Below, in pieces: positions 40,501 to 49,565 of a stretch of DNA of 53,398 nt. How positions within the stretch are numbered: the stretch's first letter is position 1; the number at the start of each line of letters is the position of its first letter. The DNA comes from a virus. Both the position numbers and the translations under genes were made by a program. The notes beneath the pieces are model-generated. The model saw only the letters and a program-made list of their open reading frames with translations, was not told the origin of the DNA and did no database searches. Location of the stretch: IMG/VR virus record IMGVR_UViG_3300044639_002247, positions 1 through 53,398 of that record, one strand, 5' to 3'.

Positions 40501-43384
40501 AAAAAATATATTTGATGACGTGGGTGCACGTTTTAAAAATGGTATTTTAGTTGATAACTTTATTGGTCATGGCGTGGGAGATGTATTTAATCCAGACTAT
40601 AGTTGCTCAACTGATCGTGAAAATGGAATTTTGCGTCCACGCTATAATACGTACAACTCTGATCTTGCTATCGATAGTCCACAAATTAGTATAAATGGAA
40701 GTATTTCAAAACTAGTAGATGATGGGAAAATAAGAGTTCATGACAGCATTATTACCTTAAACTACAATGAAGTTGAACTTATATCACACCTAAAGGCGAC
40801 CGCTCATATTAGTGTACATCCTCATGTCTATGCAAAAATTAATGGACACATACGTCTGTCACCAGCAGCAGATAACTGGAAAGATACTGTTACCCGCCCA
40901 GACCTTATTGTAACTGACGATAGCGCATTTGACGCAATTAAATTTATTGCTGAAGACCCCGCGCTTGACATACTTGGTTCAGACTGGAATAACTGGGAAC
41001 GTGAATGGGGCGGCACCACAACTACAAGAGCTCCACTCCGAAACTGGCGCAGACGTGGTACAACTACGACTACTGTGCAAGAATTTACTGAGTCTCGTGA
41101 GGGCACAAACACTACTCTTGGATCTACATTTGTTCCAAAAAGTCTTGGAACAAATGTTGTAGACACTGTAATTATACCATTTATTCGCTCACGAATTGTC
41201 TATTTCCACGCTACTGGCTTAAAGGCGTCTACGCAAGTCTATCCTTTCTTTGAAGATCGTGACATATCGGCATACACAAATCAAGTAATTGGTAATGATA
41301 GCACAAAATTTATTGTGCCTTCAACAATAAATGATAATAGTACTCGTATATTTAATAACATACTATCAGCGGATCTACCAGCTCCATTGAGTGGATATAC
41401 TCCATATGGTACCACACTAAAAACAGATTCAGCGGGAGAACTCTATGGATCATTTATTATACCAAATAATACATCAATGCGTTTTCGCACTGGTGATCGT
41501 GTTTTTAAATTAACGGATGACTCGCGAAATGCTTCTTCAGAAACTTCGTATGCATTTTCAAAATATAACGCGAGCGGAATACTTGAAACGGTGCAAGAAA
41601 CTATACTTTCAACCAAAACCCCGCAATTTGCAGTAACCCCGATTGAAGAAGAGCGTTCTGGTAGTGTGACTACAACTACGACTGCATATCATGACCCACT
41701 TGCTCAGTCATTTATAATTAGTACAGATGACTATCCAACCGGGGTGTTTATAACATCAGTTGATATATATTTTGCTGAAAAAGCACGTTTACAACCAGTT
41801 GAAATTTATATTGTAACAATGACAAATGGAGCTCCTACTCGCACGGTTGTTCCATATTCAAGGGTTTTCCGCCGTCCAAGTGAAGTGCAAGTCAGCGCAA
41901 ATGGTTCAGCAGCAACAAACTTTAAATTCAGTGACCCAGTCTTTTTGAAGACCGGCGAAGAGTATTCAATAATTGTATCATCGAACAGTGGAGACTATCG
42001 TTGCTGGTATGCAATACTTGGTGAAACAGACGTAGTTTCTGGCAAACGTATTGAAAAGCAAGAGTATCTTGGAACGTTCTTTACGAGTGCAAATGCATAT
42101 ACGTGGACTCCTCAACAAGAACAAGACCTTAAATTTCGCATTAACCGTGCAGAATTTTTTAATATCGGTTCTACATCAAAGTCAGGAGATATACAATTTA
42201 GAACAAATCTGCATAGCGGCGTAGATAAAATAACAATAGAGGAACCCGGTGTTGGTTATAGTTTGCCACCCGCTATAACATTTGATCCGTCAAATGGCGG
42301 TGCTCGTGCCTCCGCGGTACTAAATCCAATTGATGGCAGTATTTCAGAAATAATACTGCATGATCGTGGATCTGGATATTCAGCCGCCGTCGATATCGTA
42401 GTTACACCTGTAGTCGGCAGTCAGACTCCCACCACAGTCGCTACTATTCGCGCCAAACTCGCGGAAATTCCAGTATCAATGTTTAATTTACGCCAACCAA
42501 GCTTAACATTTAACAGTACTGCAATAGATTATAGCATACAATTTAAATCCGAAACTCCTAAAAAATTCGAAACAGCGGCAAATATATATTTGCCTAGCAG
42601 TTATGGTAACTTAAATTCGCATACATTAAATGTAATTGGGCAAAATCAGTTGTTTGGGCCTCGAGCTCTTATAACTGCAAGCCTAACAACTACAGACCGC
42701 GCAATATCTCCAATTATTGATGTTGACGGATCATCATTACTTACTGTTACAAATCTTATAAATTCTGACAGTACAGATGAAGCATACGCTCGCTATCAAA
42801 GTGGAACTGCAACTGGAGGAACCGTTAATACTTTAATTGACAACGCAAAATCTTGGGTCGTCAATTCATTGGTAGGAAACACATTAAAAATTACAAGTGG
42901 TACCTATATTGGAACAGTATATCGAATTACTGATAATACCGATACTCAAATTACATTTAGTCCTAGTACCGGAGCACCGGGAACCGAGGGAATTATTTCT
43001 ACTAACACATATAAAATATTGATTCCTGAACGGCGAGGCGCAGCTCTTGCTCGATATATTACTCGTAAAGTTGTTTTAAATTCTCCTTCTGATTGGTTAA
43101 ATGTTTATATATCGACTAACCGCCCAACTGATCAAACTGATATTAAGGTGTATGTAAAGTTAGGATTTGATACTACAACATCAGATGATCTAATTGATTG
43201 GCAGGAATTAACACCAAGAGTGCCTATTCCTATTAGCAGCGACCCTAATAAATATAGTGAAAGCGAGTATAAAATTGATCCTAATGATGATTTTATTTCT
43301 TTCCAAGTTAAAATTGTGTTGCTATCAAATAATATTTTTGATATTCCAACGATTCGTGACTTTAGAGCAATTGCAACAGTATAA
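37598..43384 (+). CDS. Giant DUF4815-type baseplate/virion protein, 1928 aa
   Basis: The N-terminus YLRVLFKPGYSVQVRELNQL, then QSSLQDQINRLGGSVWKADT, is the hallmark of the DUF4815 family (LFrPG..vQaRELtqlQsilq.Qi.r.g..i). Such proteins are among the largest virion proteins of marine T4-like phages. Further elements include ISNIEYYTSLSLLERSATEK (around residue 955), DPLAQSFIISTDDYPTGVFI (around 1370) and a C-terminal region with IYISTNRPTDQTDIKVYVKL-like strands. Coupled to gp8 by TAATG. Its position after gp8 suggests the outer baseplate region held by gp10 and gp9 in T4; the exact role is inference. Confidence 0.82.
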   Translation: MSITSYNTIYHDDYISSGNDDKNYLRVLFKPGYSVQVRELNQLQSSLQDQINRLGGSVWKADTAVVGGGTSFLPELFSLTFDLSTAELNVAGNVLTLAEIAEAAKSIAYLDSTLRGEILGYVKREDAKYTFYFNYTNTDEDGVGVFGGEFENGYKLILRSSDTSLPESELPVVNYVSYVSEGPASGLVCEEGVFYTKGSFVALPRQTFFIDKTETDESLTGYAVLKIDENITTYFDDSSLLDNANGTPNYSAPGADRYSIDLTLDWITSDDYETSTDSYIKLLVIKASRPVEIVETAEYTEIIDILAKRTSEESGNYTVNPFPIGIRETFDGDNLPVDCIVVGRKYRIQDLGVTTGELTNWVGLGATAPVSVGSEFTAVKYASTENTSTTAFVNGGKVSDLAYPYGAYQADNLDQIGYDITSTEKKVNAIESARDQYTVTLDSSVAYVDGYRVALNKSLNVTSKKARDEAELLTSISATTGSYFIGTIQTANTDDSTFPTISTVTNVYNLYAYEDNADITATPPEESASVVKIGTCRIKAFESVTGSSLYRCYVYDVEFTGASTAEWNARRFDNVEQIYGHNFMFNIDTANNGTLLEATGDTAIFQCPYPQSRQMSNTTFYAQRLFTGTVPSTGTPSITLSVSGGRIFTDTSDVLVMIAGDIASSTTVSPSGDLTTLTITGTEVTASAKYSVLAKIAVTNADNIARVTKSRKIVSDTIVGGGINGRIFSLQNTDVIRIVSVNTIDGDSKDITSLFKLIDDGQRNSIYTNARVQYSGLPFTETIEIEYEYYERLGGVGRDLVMYNVDSYRSNNNSVGTAYENIPTYKGVSLSDVIDFRQDVVYPVTNGVAGITAIANTNKSQIDPNTPITSLIKFYLPRIDAVTVNSGGEFTIINGVSSLTPVEPSVPKNSMTLYTLKVPAYTPNVSDIVKVYNDNRRYTMRDIGAIEKRISNIEYYTSLSLLERSATEKNIFDDVGARFKNGILVDNFIGHGVGDVFNPDYSCSTDRENGILRPRYNTYNSDLAIDSPQISINGSISKLVDDGKIRVHDSIITLNYNEVELISHLKATAHISVHPHVYAKINGHIRLSPAADNWKDTVTRPDLIVTDDSAFDAIKFIAEDPALDILGSDWNNWEREWGGTTTTRAPLRNWRRRGTTTTTVQEFTESREGTNTTLGSTFVPKSLGTNVVDTVIIPFIRSRIVYFHATGLKASTQVYPFFEDRDISAYTNQVIGNDSTKFIVPSTINDNSTRIFNNILSADLPAPLSGYTPYGTTLKTDSAGELYGSFIIPNNTSMRFRTGDRVFKLTDDSRNASSETSYAFSKYNASGILETVQETILSTKTPQFAVTPIEEERSGSVTTTTTAYHDPLAQSFIISTDDYPTGVFITSVDIYFAEKARLQPVEIYIVTMTNGAPTRTVVPYSRVFRRPSEVQVSANGSAATNFKFSDPVFLKTGEEYSIIVSSNSGDYRCWYAILGETDVVSGKRIEKQEYLGTFFTSANAYTWTPQQEQDLKFRINRAEFFNIGSTSKSGDIQFRTNLHSGVDKITIEEPGVGYSLPPAITFDPSNGGARASAVLNPIDGSISEIILHDRGSGYSAAVDIVVTPVVGSQTPTTVATIRAKLAEIPVSMFNLRQPSLTFNSTAIDYSIQFKSETPKKFETAANIYLPSSYGNLNSHTLNVIGQNQLFGPRALITASLTTTDRAISPIIDVDGSSLLTVTNLINSDSTDEAYARYQSGTATGGTVNTLIDNAKSWVVNSLVGNTLKITSGTYIGTVYRITDNTDTQITFSPSTGAPGTEGIISTNTYKILIPERRGAALARYITRKVVLNSPSDWLNVYISTNRPTDQTDIKVYVKLGFDTTTSDDLIDWQELTPRVPIPISSDPNKYSESEYKIDPNDDFISFQVKIVLLSNNIFDIPTIRDFRAIATV

Positions 43385-43389
43385 AATTT

Positions 43390-43620
43390 ATGGCAACTCG
43401 TAAAAAAATAAAAGTAGAAGACAATCCTTCATTGGAGAGAGATTCCTTTTCAGGCGCAATTTTAAACTCGGACATAACTGCATATACATCAGCGGTGCGT
43501 CGTAAAAAACGTATGCGCAGTCAAGAGCAGCTAATTGCTGAGTTAAGTAGAAAAGTTGGAGAATTATTGCTTTGGAAAGAAGAAATAATCAAATTATTAG
43601 CAAAAAAAGAGAATAAATAA
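43390..43620 (+). CDS. Small coiled-coil virion-associated protein, 76 aa
   Basis: Basic start (MATRKKIKVEDNPSLERDSF), then SGAILNSDITAYTSAVRRKK and a heptad-like C-terminal helix (EQLIAELSRKVGELLLWKEE). I recall similar small proteins (ERDs.SgAIlntD) beside large structural genes in cyanophage-type T4 relatives, without a known function. A trimeric coiled coil for fibre attachment is plausible. It starts 5 bp after the giant gene and contains in its last codons the AATAAATA element of the next gene. Confidence 0.72.
   Translation: MATRKKIKVEDNPSLERDSFSGAILNSDITAYTSAVRRKKRMRSQEQLIAELSRKVGELLLWKEEIIKLLAKKENK
43612..43619 (+). promoter_or_regulatory. Late-promoter variant (AATAAATA)
   Basis: One mismatch to the octamer, overlapping the stop of the coiled-coil gene, followed by AACATA and the ATG at 43626 (6-bp gap). 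The spacing agrees with the exact octamers. Confidence 0.6.
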
Positions 43621-43625
43621 ACATA

Positions 43626-46600
43626 ATGGATTCAATTCAATTTTCAGAGTTTTCTACGACTGGTGTTAATAATAGTGATACTTTTGACGTCTGGCGTAAA
43701 AAGACGAATGGTGTTATAGGTCAACTTGTTACTATAAATGATAGCATTTCACCATTATTCTACGGGGCAGGACAAACGCAGTCTGCATTGCTACGAACAG
43801 TTACGTTAGATGATTCTCAAACAATAACCGGAGCAAAAACTTTCTCGGGTGGTACAAAGGCTTTTCCAATTTTAAAAGTTGGCACTGCTGGATTCTATGA
43901 AGATAGTGGAGTTTTGGGAACTACTGGAGCATTTATTAGTGACCGAATAATAATTAATTCTGAGTTACAATTTGGTACACATTCTTATACAATTCCAAAT
44001 AACAATCCGGTAGAATCTTCACTATTAGAAAAGTCTGGTAATAGTTTATCATGGAAGACACTAAGTAGCATAATTTCTGTTATACAGCAGGAGGGGGCAG
44101 TAAATGTTGTTACTACAAATATAGTATTGCCTGTTGGTTCAATTATTGACTATGCTGTTTCGGCTGGAAGCGTTCCATCAAATTGGTTACGTCTCAGCGG
44201 AGGTCGTTTTAAAGGCGGAGACTATCCAGAACTTGCTGCTCTTATACTCAATGCGTATGGTATCATTTATACAACACAAACTGGCACTACACAGGCGCCA
44301 ACAGTTTCATATAATTCTAACTGGTGGTATACGTTACCTAATACGTCTGGCAAAATTATAAAGGCAGTTGCTGATTCAGTAGTTAATACCTTTATAGATC
44401 GTGGTAATGCCTTTGATATAATCAAAAATGGATCATCAATACAGTCTTTATCACTTGCAAATGGTGGTACTGGAATTTTAAATTTAAGGCATGACAATAC
44501 CTTACGTATTGACACGGCTACCCGCGAACTTGGTGTGGCTCCATTTTCAGTTGGTGCAGATAAAATAGCATCTAACGCGATTGATCCTAGTAAACTCAGT
44601 TTTGGGGGTCCTTCATGGGACACTAGCAGTTCATTATATGAGGGAAGCGATCCCAATACCCGGGCTCGCGTTGCTACTCGCGACTATGTTGACTCAAAAA
44701 TATCTAAAGCTGGACCAGTTAAAAAATTGGTGTCTCGCTTAGCATCTAACCCGCATTCATCTGCCCCAGCTTTTGGAGAATTTTGTTATATAAATCATGA
44801 TGGCGTGCCAATTATAACTGGCGTAAATACGAGCAGCCGTTTTGGTTTTGCTGATAAATATGCGCACACTGAAATGCCACTTCCAGACAACCGCCACGCA
44901 GTTGAGTTACATGTCGGCTATGATCATATGTGTGCTCTAGACGAAACTGGAGAGTTATGGGCGATTGGTAATAATAGTTACAATAAGTTTAATATTGTGC
45001 CGGGCGGCGATTCGATCACCCGCGCCATATGGACGAAAGCTTTTACTCCACTCTATACGTATAGTACAAACAATAAAATTCGCAAAGTTATACTCTCGGG
45101 TGACATCACTACAACTAATGTTGCTGTTATTGATACTTCAAATCGTTTGTGGATAGCTGGCAGAAATTATGCTGGAGTGCTTGGCCGCGGCGTCTCAGGT
45201 GACGCGACTAGCACTAACACCAAACCGGCGGGTGAAGCTACTCCAGTTTTAGAAAATGTGCTTGACGCGTTTCTAGTTGGATCCTCTGCATATGAAGTAT
45301 GTATTGCGCTAACTTCAGCCGGAATACATATGTCTGGTTATGGCGGAGTTGGACAAAATGGGATTGGTAATTCCAATGTTGCTAACGGTACCTTTAATAC
45401 AATACCAATAGATGGAATTTCTAATTATGGCGCGTGCAGTATATACGGTTCAGGCGAAGATCAATATACAACAATATACGTAAAAACCCCAAATAACTTA
45501 GTTTATGGTTGGGGTTATAATGGAAATAGTGTTTTAGGAAATGGTGGCACCGCAACTATAACACGCCCAACAGCAATCTTCGATAATCCAGATTTAAATA
45601 TTGATAGTTTGTATACTAATGTCAATAAAGGTCCTATTGACAAGACCGGGACGTATGCAGATGAAGCTGCAACAGGCGCGGCCTATATTTCTGGCGTAAG
45701 GAATAATGCGACTGCTCCTCGAGGAGCAACTATACAAAGCACAGTGGCCGGACATACATTAGGGACATCAATTAGTTCAAGTGATTCTGGTAATATAATC
45801 GCTGTTGGGGCTCCTGGCGCAAATGGACGGGTACAATGCCATGTTTACACCAATAATGTATGGTCAAACTATGGGCCAGTTATATCTGGCGCCGAGACTC
45901 TCTCATTATTTGGCCAATCTGTAAGTTTAAATTCTGAAGGATCACGACTTTGTATTGGTGTGCCAGACGGCCAATTAGTTGGTTCTTCGCGATCCGGTCA
46001 AGTGCGTATATATGACTATTCTATACAGGGCGCATCATGGATGCAACGTAACCTTTCATTTAATGGCGAGTTGGCTGCGTCTAAATTAGGATCATCTGTT
46101 GCATTATCTGGAGACGGCAATACATTTATTGCTGGAGCTCCGGGTTATAATAGCAACACCGGAAGAGTCTATATCAGACGAATAACTGCTACAGGAACTG
46201 AGACAGTTGGTGACCCTATAACAGGTACTGCAGCAAGTCAACAATGCGGCATAAAGGTTGCAATTAATACTTCAGGAACAGTAATAGCAATTGCCTCAAA
46301 TGGTATATCAACAGCGGGCGTTGTAAGAGTGTATACTCTAGTTGGTGGTACTTGGGTACGGGTCGGAGGTGATATAGTAGGAAGAGCTGCTACAGATGAC
46401 GCGATTAATATTTCTTTAAATGGTGCTGGTACTCTATTGGTGGTCGGTGCCCCGGGATCTGATATTGCAGGATCTAATAGCGGATCGACCCGAGTATTTA
46501 GTTATAATCCACAAACACTGGAATGGGTTCAACTTGGTGCTGATATACTTGGCCAATCAGTAAATGAAAGTAGTGGTTCAAGTGTTGCATTTTCACGCGA

Positions 46601-47315
46601 CGGCGCAGTTTTAGCAGTTGGCGCACCAGGTGCTGATGCTCTTAATCTTACTGATAATGGTGTCGTTCGACTATTTAAGTATGACGACAATAAATGGAAA
46701 CTATTAACGGCAGCACTCATTGGAACAATGGCTGGCGAAGGGTTTGGTAGAGCGGTTGCTATTTCAGCAACTGGTACAAATATTTTAGCGAGCTCGCCAA
46801 CATGGAACTCTAGCCGCGGCCAAGTGAATTCAATAGGGTTTGTGAGTGCGCCGACTATTTCATACGAAGTATGGTGTACAGGAACTAATACTGGAAATAA
46901 ATTTTCATTTGCTGGAAATGTAACTACGTGGAGACGTGTTGGAGAGCTTCCAACTGGATATGCTATTGAAGACTTTTGGCCTGGTAGTGGTTACTATGCT
47001 AATAGCGTTAACTTTATAAAGGCTAGGCGTTTGTTGGATGGTATTAATTATTTATTTGTTGTTGGTGCAAACTCGAGGTATGAATCTGGGTATGGTAATA
47101 AGACTGTCTTAAATACCTGGACGCGCTTAAATTTACAATCGCATATAGTGGATCGTATAATTGATATACAATCAGTAAGTCCTTATGCTGGCGAAGCCTA
47201 CACAATTTTACACCTAAATGACGGCACTCTCTACTTTGCGGGTTATAATAGTTATAGCATTGATCCAAATTTACCAACTAGTACTTACAGAACAAACTTT
47301 ACACGCATAAAATAA
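43626..47315 (+). CDS. Fibre with collar-like domain and an FG-GAP propeller nested in an RCC1 propeller, 1229 aa
   Basis: N-terminus IQFSEFSTTGVNNSDTFDVW, distantly like the fibre anchors at 28249-32702. Residues 165-250 form a collar-like domain (VLPVGSIIDYAVSAGSVPSN, WLRLSGGRFKGGDYPELAAL). RCC1 blades follow (GYDHMCALDETGELWAIGNN, IDTSNRLWIAGRNYAGVLGR, NNLVYGWGYNGNSVLGNGGT). From about residue 670 FG-GAP repeats take over (SVALSGDGNTFIAGAPGYNS, NISLNGAGTLLVVGAPGSDI, SVAFSRDGAVLAVGAPGADA). At about residue 1080 RCC1-like sequence resumes (YEVWCTGTNTGNKFSFAGNV, ILHLNDGTLYFAGYNSYSID). This order implies one propeller inserted into a loop of another. Likely a receptor-binding adhesin. Confidence 0.82.
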   Translation: MDSIQFSEFSTTGVNNSDTFDVWRKKTNGVIGQLVTINDSISPLFYGAGQTQSALLRTVTLDDSQTITGAKTFSGGTKAFPILKVGTAGFYEDSGVLGTTGAFISDRIIINSELQFGTHSYTIPNNNPVESSLLEKSGNSLSWKTLSSIISVIQQEGAVNVVTTNIVLPVGSIIDYAVSAGSVPSNWLRLSGGRFKGGDYPELAALILNAYGIIYTTQTGTTQAPTVSYNSNWWYTLPNTSGKIIKAVADSVVNTFIDRGNAFDIIKNGSSIQSLSLANGGTGILNLRHDNTLRIDTATRELGVAPFSVGADKIASNAIDPSKLSFGGPSWDTSSSLYEGSDPNTRARVATRDYVDSKISKAGPVKKLVSRLASNPHSSAPAFGEFCYINHDGVPIITGVNTSSRFGFADKYAHTEMPLPDNRHAVELHVGYDHMCALDETGELWAIGNNSYNKFNIVPGGDSITRAIWTKAFTPLYTYSTNNKIRKVILSGDITTTNVAVIDTSNRLWIAGRNYAGVLGRGVSGDATSTNTKPAGEATPVLENVLDAFLVGSSAYEVCIALTSAGIHMSGYGGVGQNGIGNSNVANGTFNTIPIDGISNYGACSIYGSGEDQYTTIYVKTPNNLVYGWGYNGNSVLGNGGTATITRPTAIFDNPDLNIDSLYTNVNKGPIDKTGTYADEAATGAAYISGVRNNATAPRGATIQSTVAGHTLGTSISSSDSGNIIAVGAPGANGRVQCHVYTNNVWSNYGPVISGAETLSLFGQSVSLNSEGSRLCIGVPDGQLVGSSRSGQVRIYDYSIQGASWMQRNLSFNGELAASKLGSSVALSGDGNTFIAGAPGYNSNTGRVYIRRITATGTETVGDPITGTAASQQCGIKVAINTSGTVIAIASNGISTAGVVRVYTLVGGTWVRVGGDIVGRAATDDAINISLNGAGTLLVVGAPGSDIAGSNSGSTRVFSYNPQTLEWVQLGADILGQSVNESSGSSVAFSRDGAVLAVGAPGADALNLTDNGVVRLFKYDDNKWKLLTAALIGTMAGEGFGRAVAISATGTNILASSPTWNSSRGQVNSIGFVSAPTISYEVWCTGTNTGNKFSFAGNVTTWRRVGELPTGYAIEDFWPGSGYYANSVNFIKARRLLDGINYLFVVGANSRYESGYGNKTVLNTWTRLNLQSHIVDRIIDIQSVSPYAGEAYTILHLNDGTLYFAGYNSYSIDPNLPTSTYRTNFTRIK

Positions 47316-47316
47316 T

Positions 47317-49320
47317 ATGGCAATAGATTATAAAAAAATAGTTTTAAAAAATAGTGCGACTCCCGGTGCGATTCCGATCCCGGATTTTTTAAGTAGTGGT
47401 GAACTTGCATTAAACTATGCAGACAATAAAATATATTATAAGACTCTCGATGGCAGCATTGTGGTTCACGAGACTCCAGATATTGATGTTGATCCTAGCC
47501 CAAATTCAATTGTCCGCCGGAACCTAGATGGTTCTGGTATATTTAATGGTGTGATTAGTGAAAGCACTGATGCTGATATCTATAGCATATATGCTACACA
47601 CAGTACGTGCACTGCCGCAAAAATTATTAATACTGGACTGTGTGCTGGAGCAGAAATATCATCTGACCTTGGAACCGGAGCAGAAATAAGCAGTATATCT
47701 GGAACCGGAGCAATAATAAGCAGCAACACATCTGGAACCGGAGCAATAATAAGCAGTATATCTGGGACTGGAGCAGAAATAAGCAGCAACACATCCGGAA
47801 CTGGAGCAATAATAAGCAGCACATCTGGAACGGGAGCAATAATAAGCAGTGTATCTGGTATTAGTTTGTCTGCGTCATCTGAAACAGAAACTGGAGCAAT
47901 AATAAGCAGCACATCTGGAACGGGAGCAGAAATAACAAGTTTTAGTGGAACCGCCGCAGAAATCTATACCGAAGATGGAGACTATCATGCAACGTTTGGC
48001 GATCCAAGCGTGAATGTTCTCGGGATTAGCAATAATGACAATGGTTCGGTTGACATTGATTGGTTAACTGTGTCTAATGAAATTATTACTTCAACTAGTA
48101 AATTAAAGTCGGGAGCTACGGCTAATCAGACATGGACACTGCCCAATGAGACTGGTACATTGGCTACTAAAGAATACGTAAATATACTCGCGCAAGGTCT
48201 ACATATTCATGCTTCTGTGCACGTTATCTTAAAAACTTCTCTTGAAAGTTTGGGTGCAGGAACGGTCACATACACCAACGGGACTGCAGGTGTTGGAGCG
48301 AAGTTGACGTTACAAAATCCTTTGACTCAGGCGATGCTCGATGGCGATCCAGATGCGCTTACAGTAGGTGCCCGAATAATTGTTGCCGGACAAAGCAATC
48401 AAGCTATTAATGGAATATATACATATTCGACAAGTACAGAATTGATTCGCGCTACGGATTTTGATGAACCAGCAGAAGTTGCAGGTGGAGATTTTGTGTT
48501 CGTCACGCATGGTACTATCGGCGCTAATACTGGATGGGTATTATCTGAGAAAGTCACGTCTATTAGTTCAACTGGCAGTCCTTTCATTTTCCAACAATTC
48601 TCTGGAGTCGGAACGTTTACTGCCGGTAATGGTTTAACATTGGTGGGTGGAACTGATTTTAATGTTAACTCTACTACGCTCACGGTTGGCGCCGATGCAG
48701 TCGACTTAGCCTCTGGAATCGCAACAGCTGGTACATATCAAAGCGTCACGGTCGATACATACGGCAGAGTCACAGCTGGCACCAACCCAACAACCGTAAC
48801 GTATACCGCTGGTAACGGCTTAACATTGGCGGATGGAACTGATTTTAATGTTAACTCTACTGGAGCCGGTTCACTTACAGTTGGGGCAGATACAATCAAC
48901 CTGACATCTGGCATCGCAACAGCTGGTACATATAAAAGCGTCACGGTCGATACATACGGCAGAGTCACAGCTGGCACCAATCCAACGACACTTGCCGGTT
49001 ATGGTATAACAGATGCAGTAAATGCGGTTGCGACTATTGTACCGATTAGCGCAGCAACTGAATTTATTTCTACTGATAATGCAAAAATATTCCATGTATC
49101 TGGCACAACTACATTGACACTCCCGTCTGCCGGTTCCATTCTAGACGGATGGAGCATTGGTATTGTAAATGTCGGAGGAGCTCCATTAACGGTTAATCGC
49201 AGTTCTACCGATACTATCAATGGCGCATTGACTACTTTTAGCAATACCGTACCATATTCCGCCTTTTACATTTACAAGTCGAGCTCTAGCACATTTGTCG
49301 CAATAGGTATATTGTATTAA
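47317..49320 (+). CDS. Tail fibre with tandem-repeat shaft, 667 aa
   Basis: The N-terminus KKIVLKNSATPGAIPIPDFL, then SSGELALNYADNKIYYKTLD, is a common fibre start (k.S.tpG..P....l..GElaln..d.klY.k). Residues 105-205 are a tandem array of about 10-residue units (SGTGAIISS), then a conserved middle (ILAQGLHIHASVHVILKTSL, GQSNQAINGIYTYSTSTELI), which also occurs in the 31316 fibre in related form. Two copies of a 62-65-residue unit (NGLTLVGGTDFNVNS..., SVTVDTYGRVTAGTNPTT) and a C-terminal beta domain follow. Starts 1 bp after the preceding stop. Confidence 0.8.
   Translation: MAIDYKKIVLKNSATPGAIPIPDFLSSGELALNYADNKIYYKTLDGSIVVHETPDIDVDPSPNSIVRRNLDGSGIFNGVISESTDADIYSIYATHSTCTAAKIINTGLCAGAEISSDLGTGAEISSISGTGAIISSNTSGTGAIISSISGTGAEISSNTSGTGAIISSTSGTGAIISSVSGISLSASSETETGAIISSTSGTGAEITSFSGTAAEIYTEDGDYHATFGDPSVNVLGISNNDNGSVDIDWLTVSNEIITSTSKLKSGATANQTWTLPNETGTLATKEYVNILAQGLHIHASVHVILKTSLESLGAGTVTYTNGTAGVGAKLTLQNPLTQAMLDGDPDALTVGARIIVAGQSNQAINGIYTYSTSTELIRATDFDEPAEVAGGDFVFVTHGTIGANTGWVLSEKVTSISSTGSPFIFQQFSGVGTFTAGNGLTLVGGTDFNVNSTTLTVGADAVDLASGIATAGTYQSVTVDTYGRVTAGTNPTTVTYTAGNGLTLADGTDFNVNSTGAGSLTVGADTINLTSGIATAGTYKSVTVDTYGRVTAGTNPTTLAGYGITDAVNAVATIVPISAATEFISTDNAKIFHVSGTTTLTLPSAGSILDGWSIGIVNVGGAPLTVNRSSTDTINGALTTFSNTVPYSAFYIYKSSSSTFVAIGILY
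47671..47856 (+). repeat. Tandem 30/33-bp repeats in a fibre shaft
   Basis: Six adjacent units begin GGAACCGGAGCA (with small variation) at 47671, 47701, 47734, 47764, 47797 and 47827, with lengths 30 or 33 bp. Each encodes GTGA.ISS followed by IS, NTS, TS or VS and Gly. A further similar unit lies near 47889-47940. Unit lengths are multiples of three. Confidence 0.87.
48625..48980 (+). repeat. Two-copy repeat of about 190 bp in the same fibre gene
   Basis: The block starting at 48625 (GGTAATGGTTTAACATTGG) recurs from 48811. The 3' parts (GCAACAGCTGGTACATAT at 48721 and 48916, followed by AAAGCGTCACGGTCGATAC) are nearly identical, including silent sites. The second copy carries 9 extra bases in its first half. 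Confidence 0.85.
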
Positions 49321-49321
49321 T

Positions 49322-49522
49322 ATGAACATACTAGATTTTAAACGTGCTATCACAGCTCAACCACTATTTGATGGTTTTTGGACATTTGATTCAACTGCAA
49401 GTGCATTAAGCGGTTTTACAATAACAACAAGTAATCCCAGTGAAATCGTAATAGTATGGGGTGATAATACCACTTCAACTGTAGCATCATCACCTGTCGT
49501 TACATCACATACCTATAGTTAA
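49322..49522 (+). CDS. Stand-alone PKD-like module, 66 aa
   Basis: After MNILDFKRAITAQPLFDG the protein consists of one module WTFDSTASALSGFTITTSNP, EIVIVWGDNTTSTVASSP, ending HTYS. The same module ends the 25291-28227 protein (WDFSPTSSTTLSGFTVTTSD, IKIGWTDGSLEQTVSSAV, HTYS). PKD-like beta sandwiches usually continue past HTY, so both copies stop at the same early point. It lies before the LRR gene and could be an N-terminal domain separated from it by a stop, or a small adaptor. Starts one base after the fibre stop. Confidence 0.65.
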   Translation: MNILDFKRAITAQPLFDGFWTFDSTASALSGFTITTSNPSEIVIVWGDNTTSTVASSPVVTSHTYS

Positions 49523-49536
49523 AAATCTTGTGACGG

Positions 49537-49544
49537 AATAAATA
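49537..49544 (+). promoter_or_regulatory. Possible late-promoter variant (AATAAATA) before the LRR gene
   Basis: One mismatch to the octamer and 21 bp from the ATG at 49566. It sits in the 43-bp gap between the PKD-like module and the LRR gene. Spacing resembles the gp8 case rather than the majority. Confidence 0.4.
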
Positions 49545-49565
49545 ATTTTCAATATATATAGTAAT

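Noticed and set aside
43247-43254. AATAAATA inside the giant DUF4815-type gene
   Set aside because: No start codon follows at the usual distance and the sequence is coding (NKYSESEY region). Taken as chance in AT-rich DNA.
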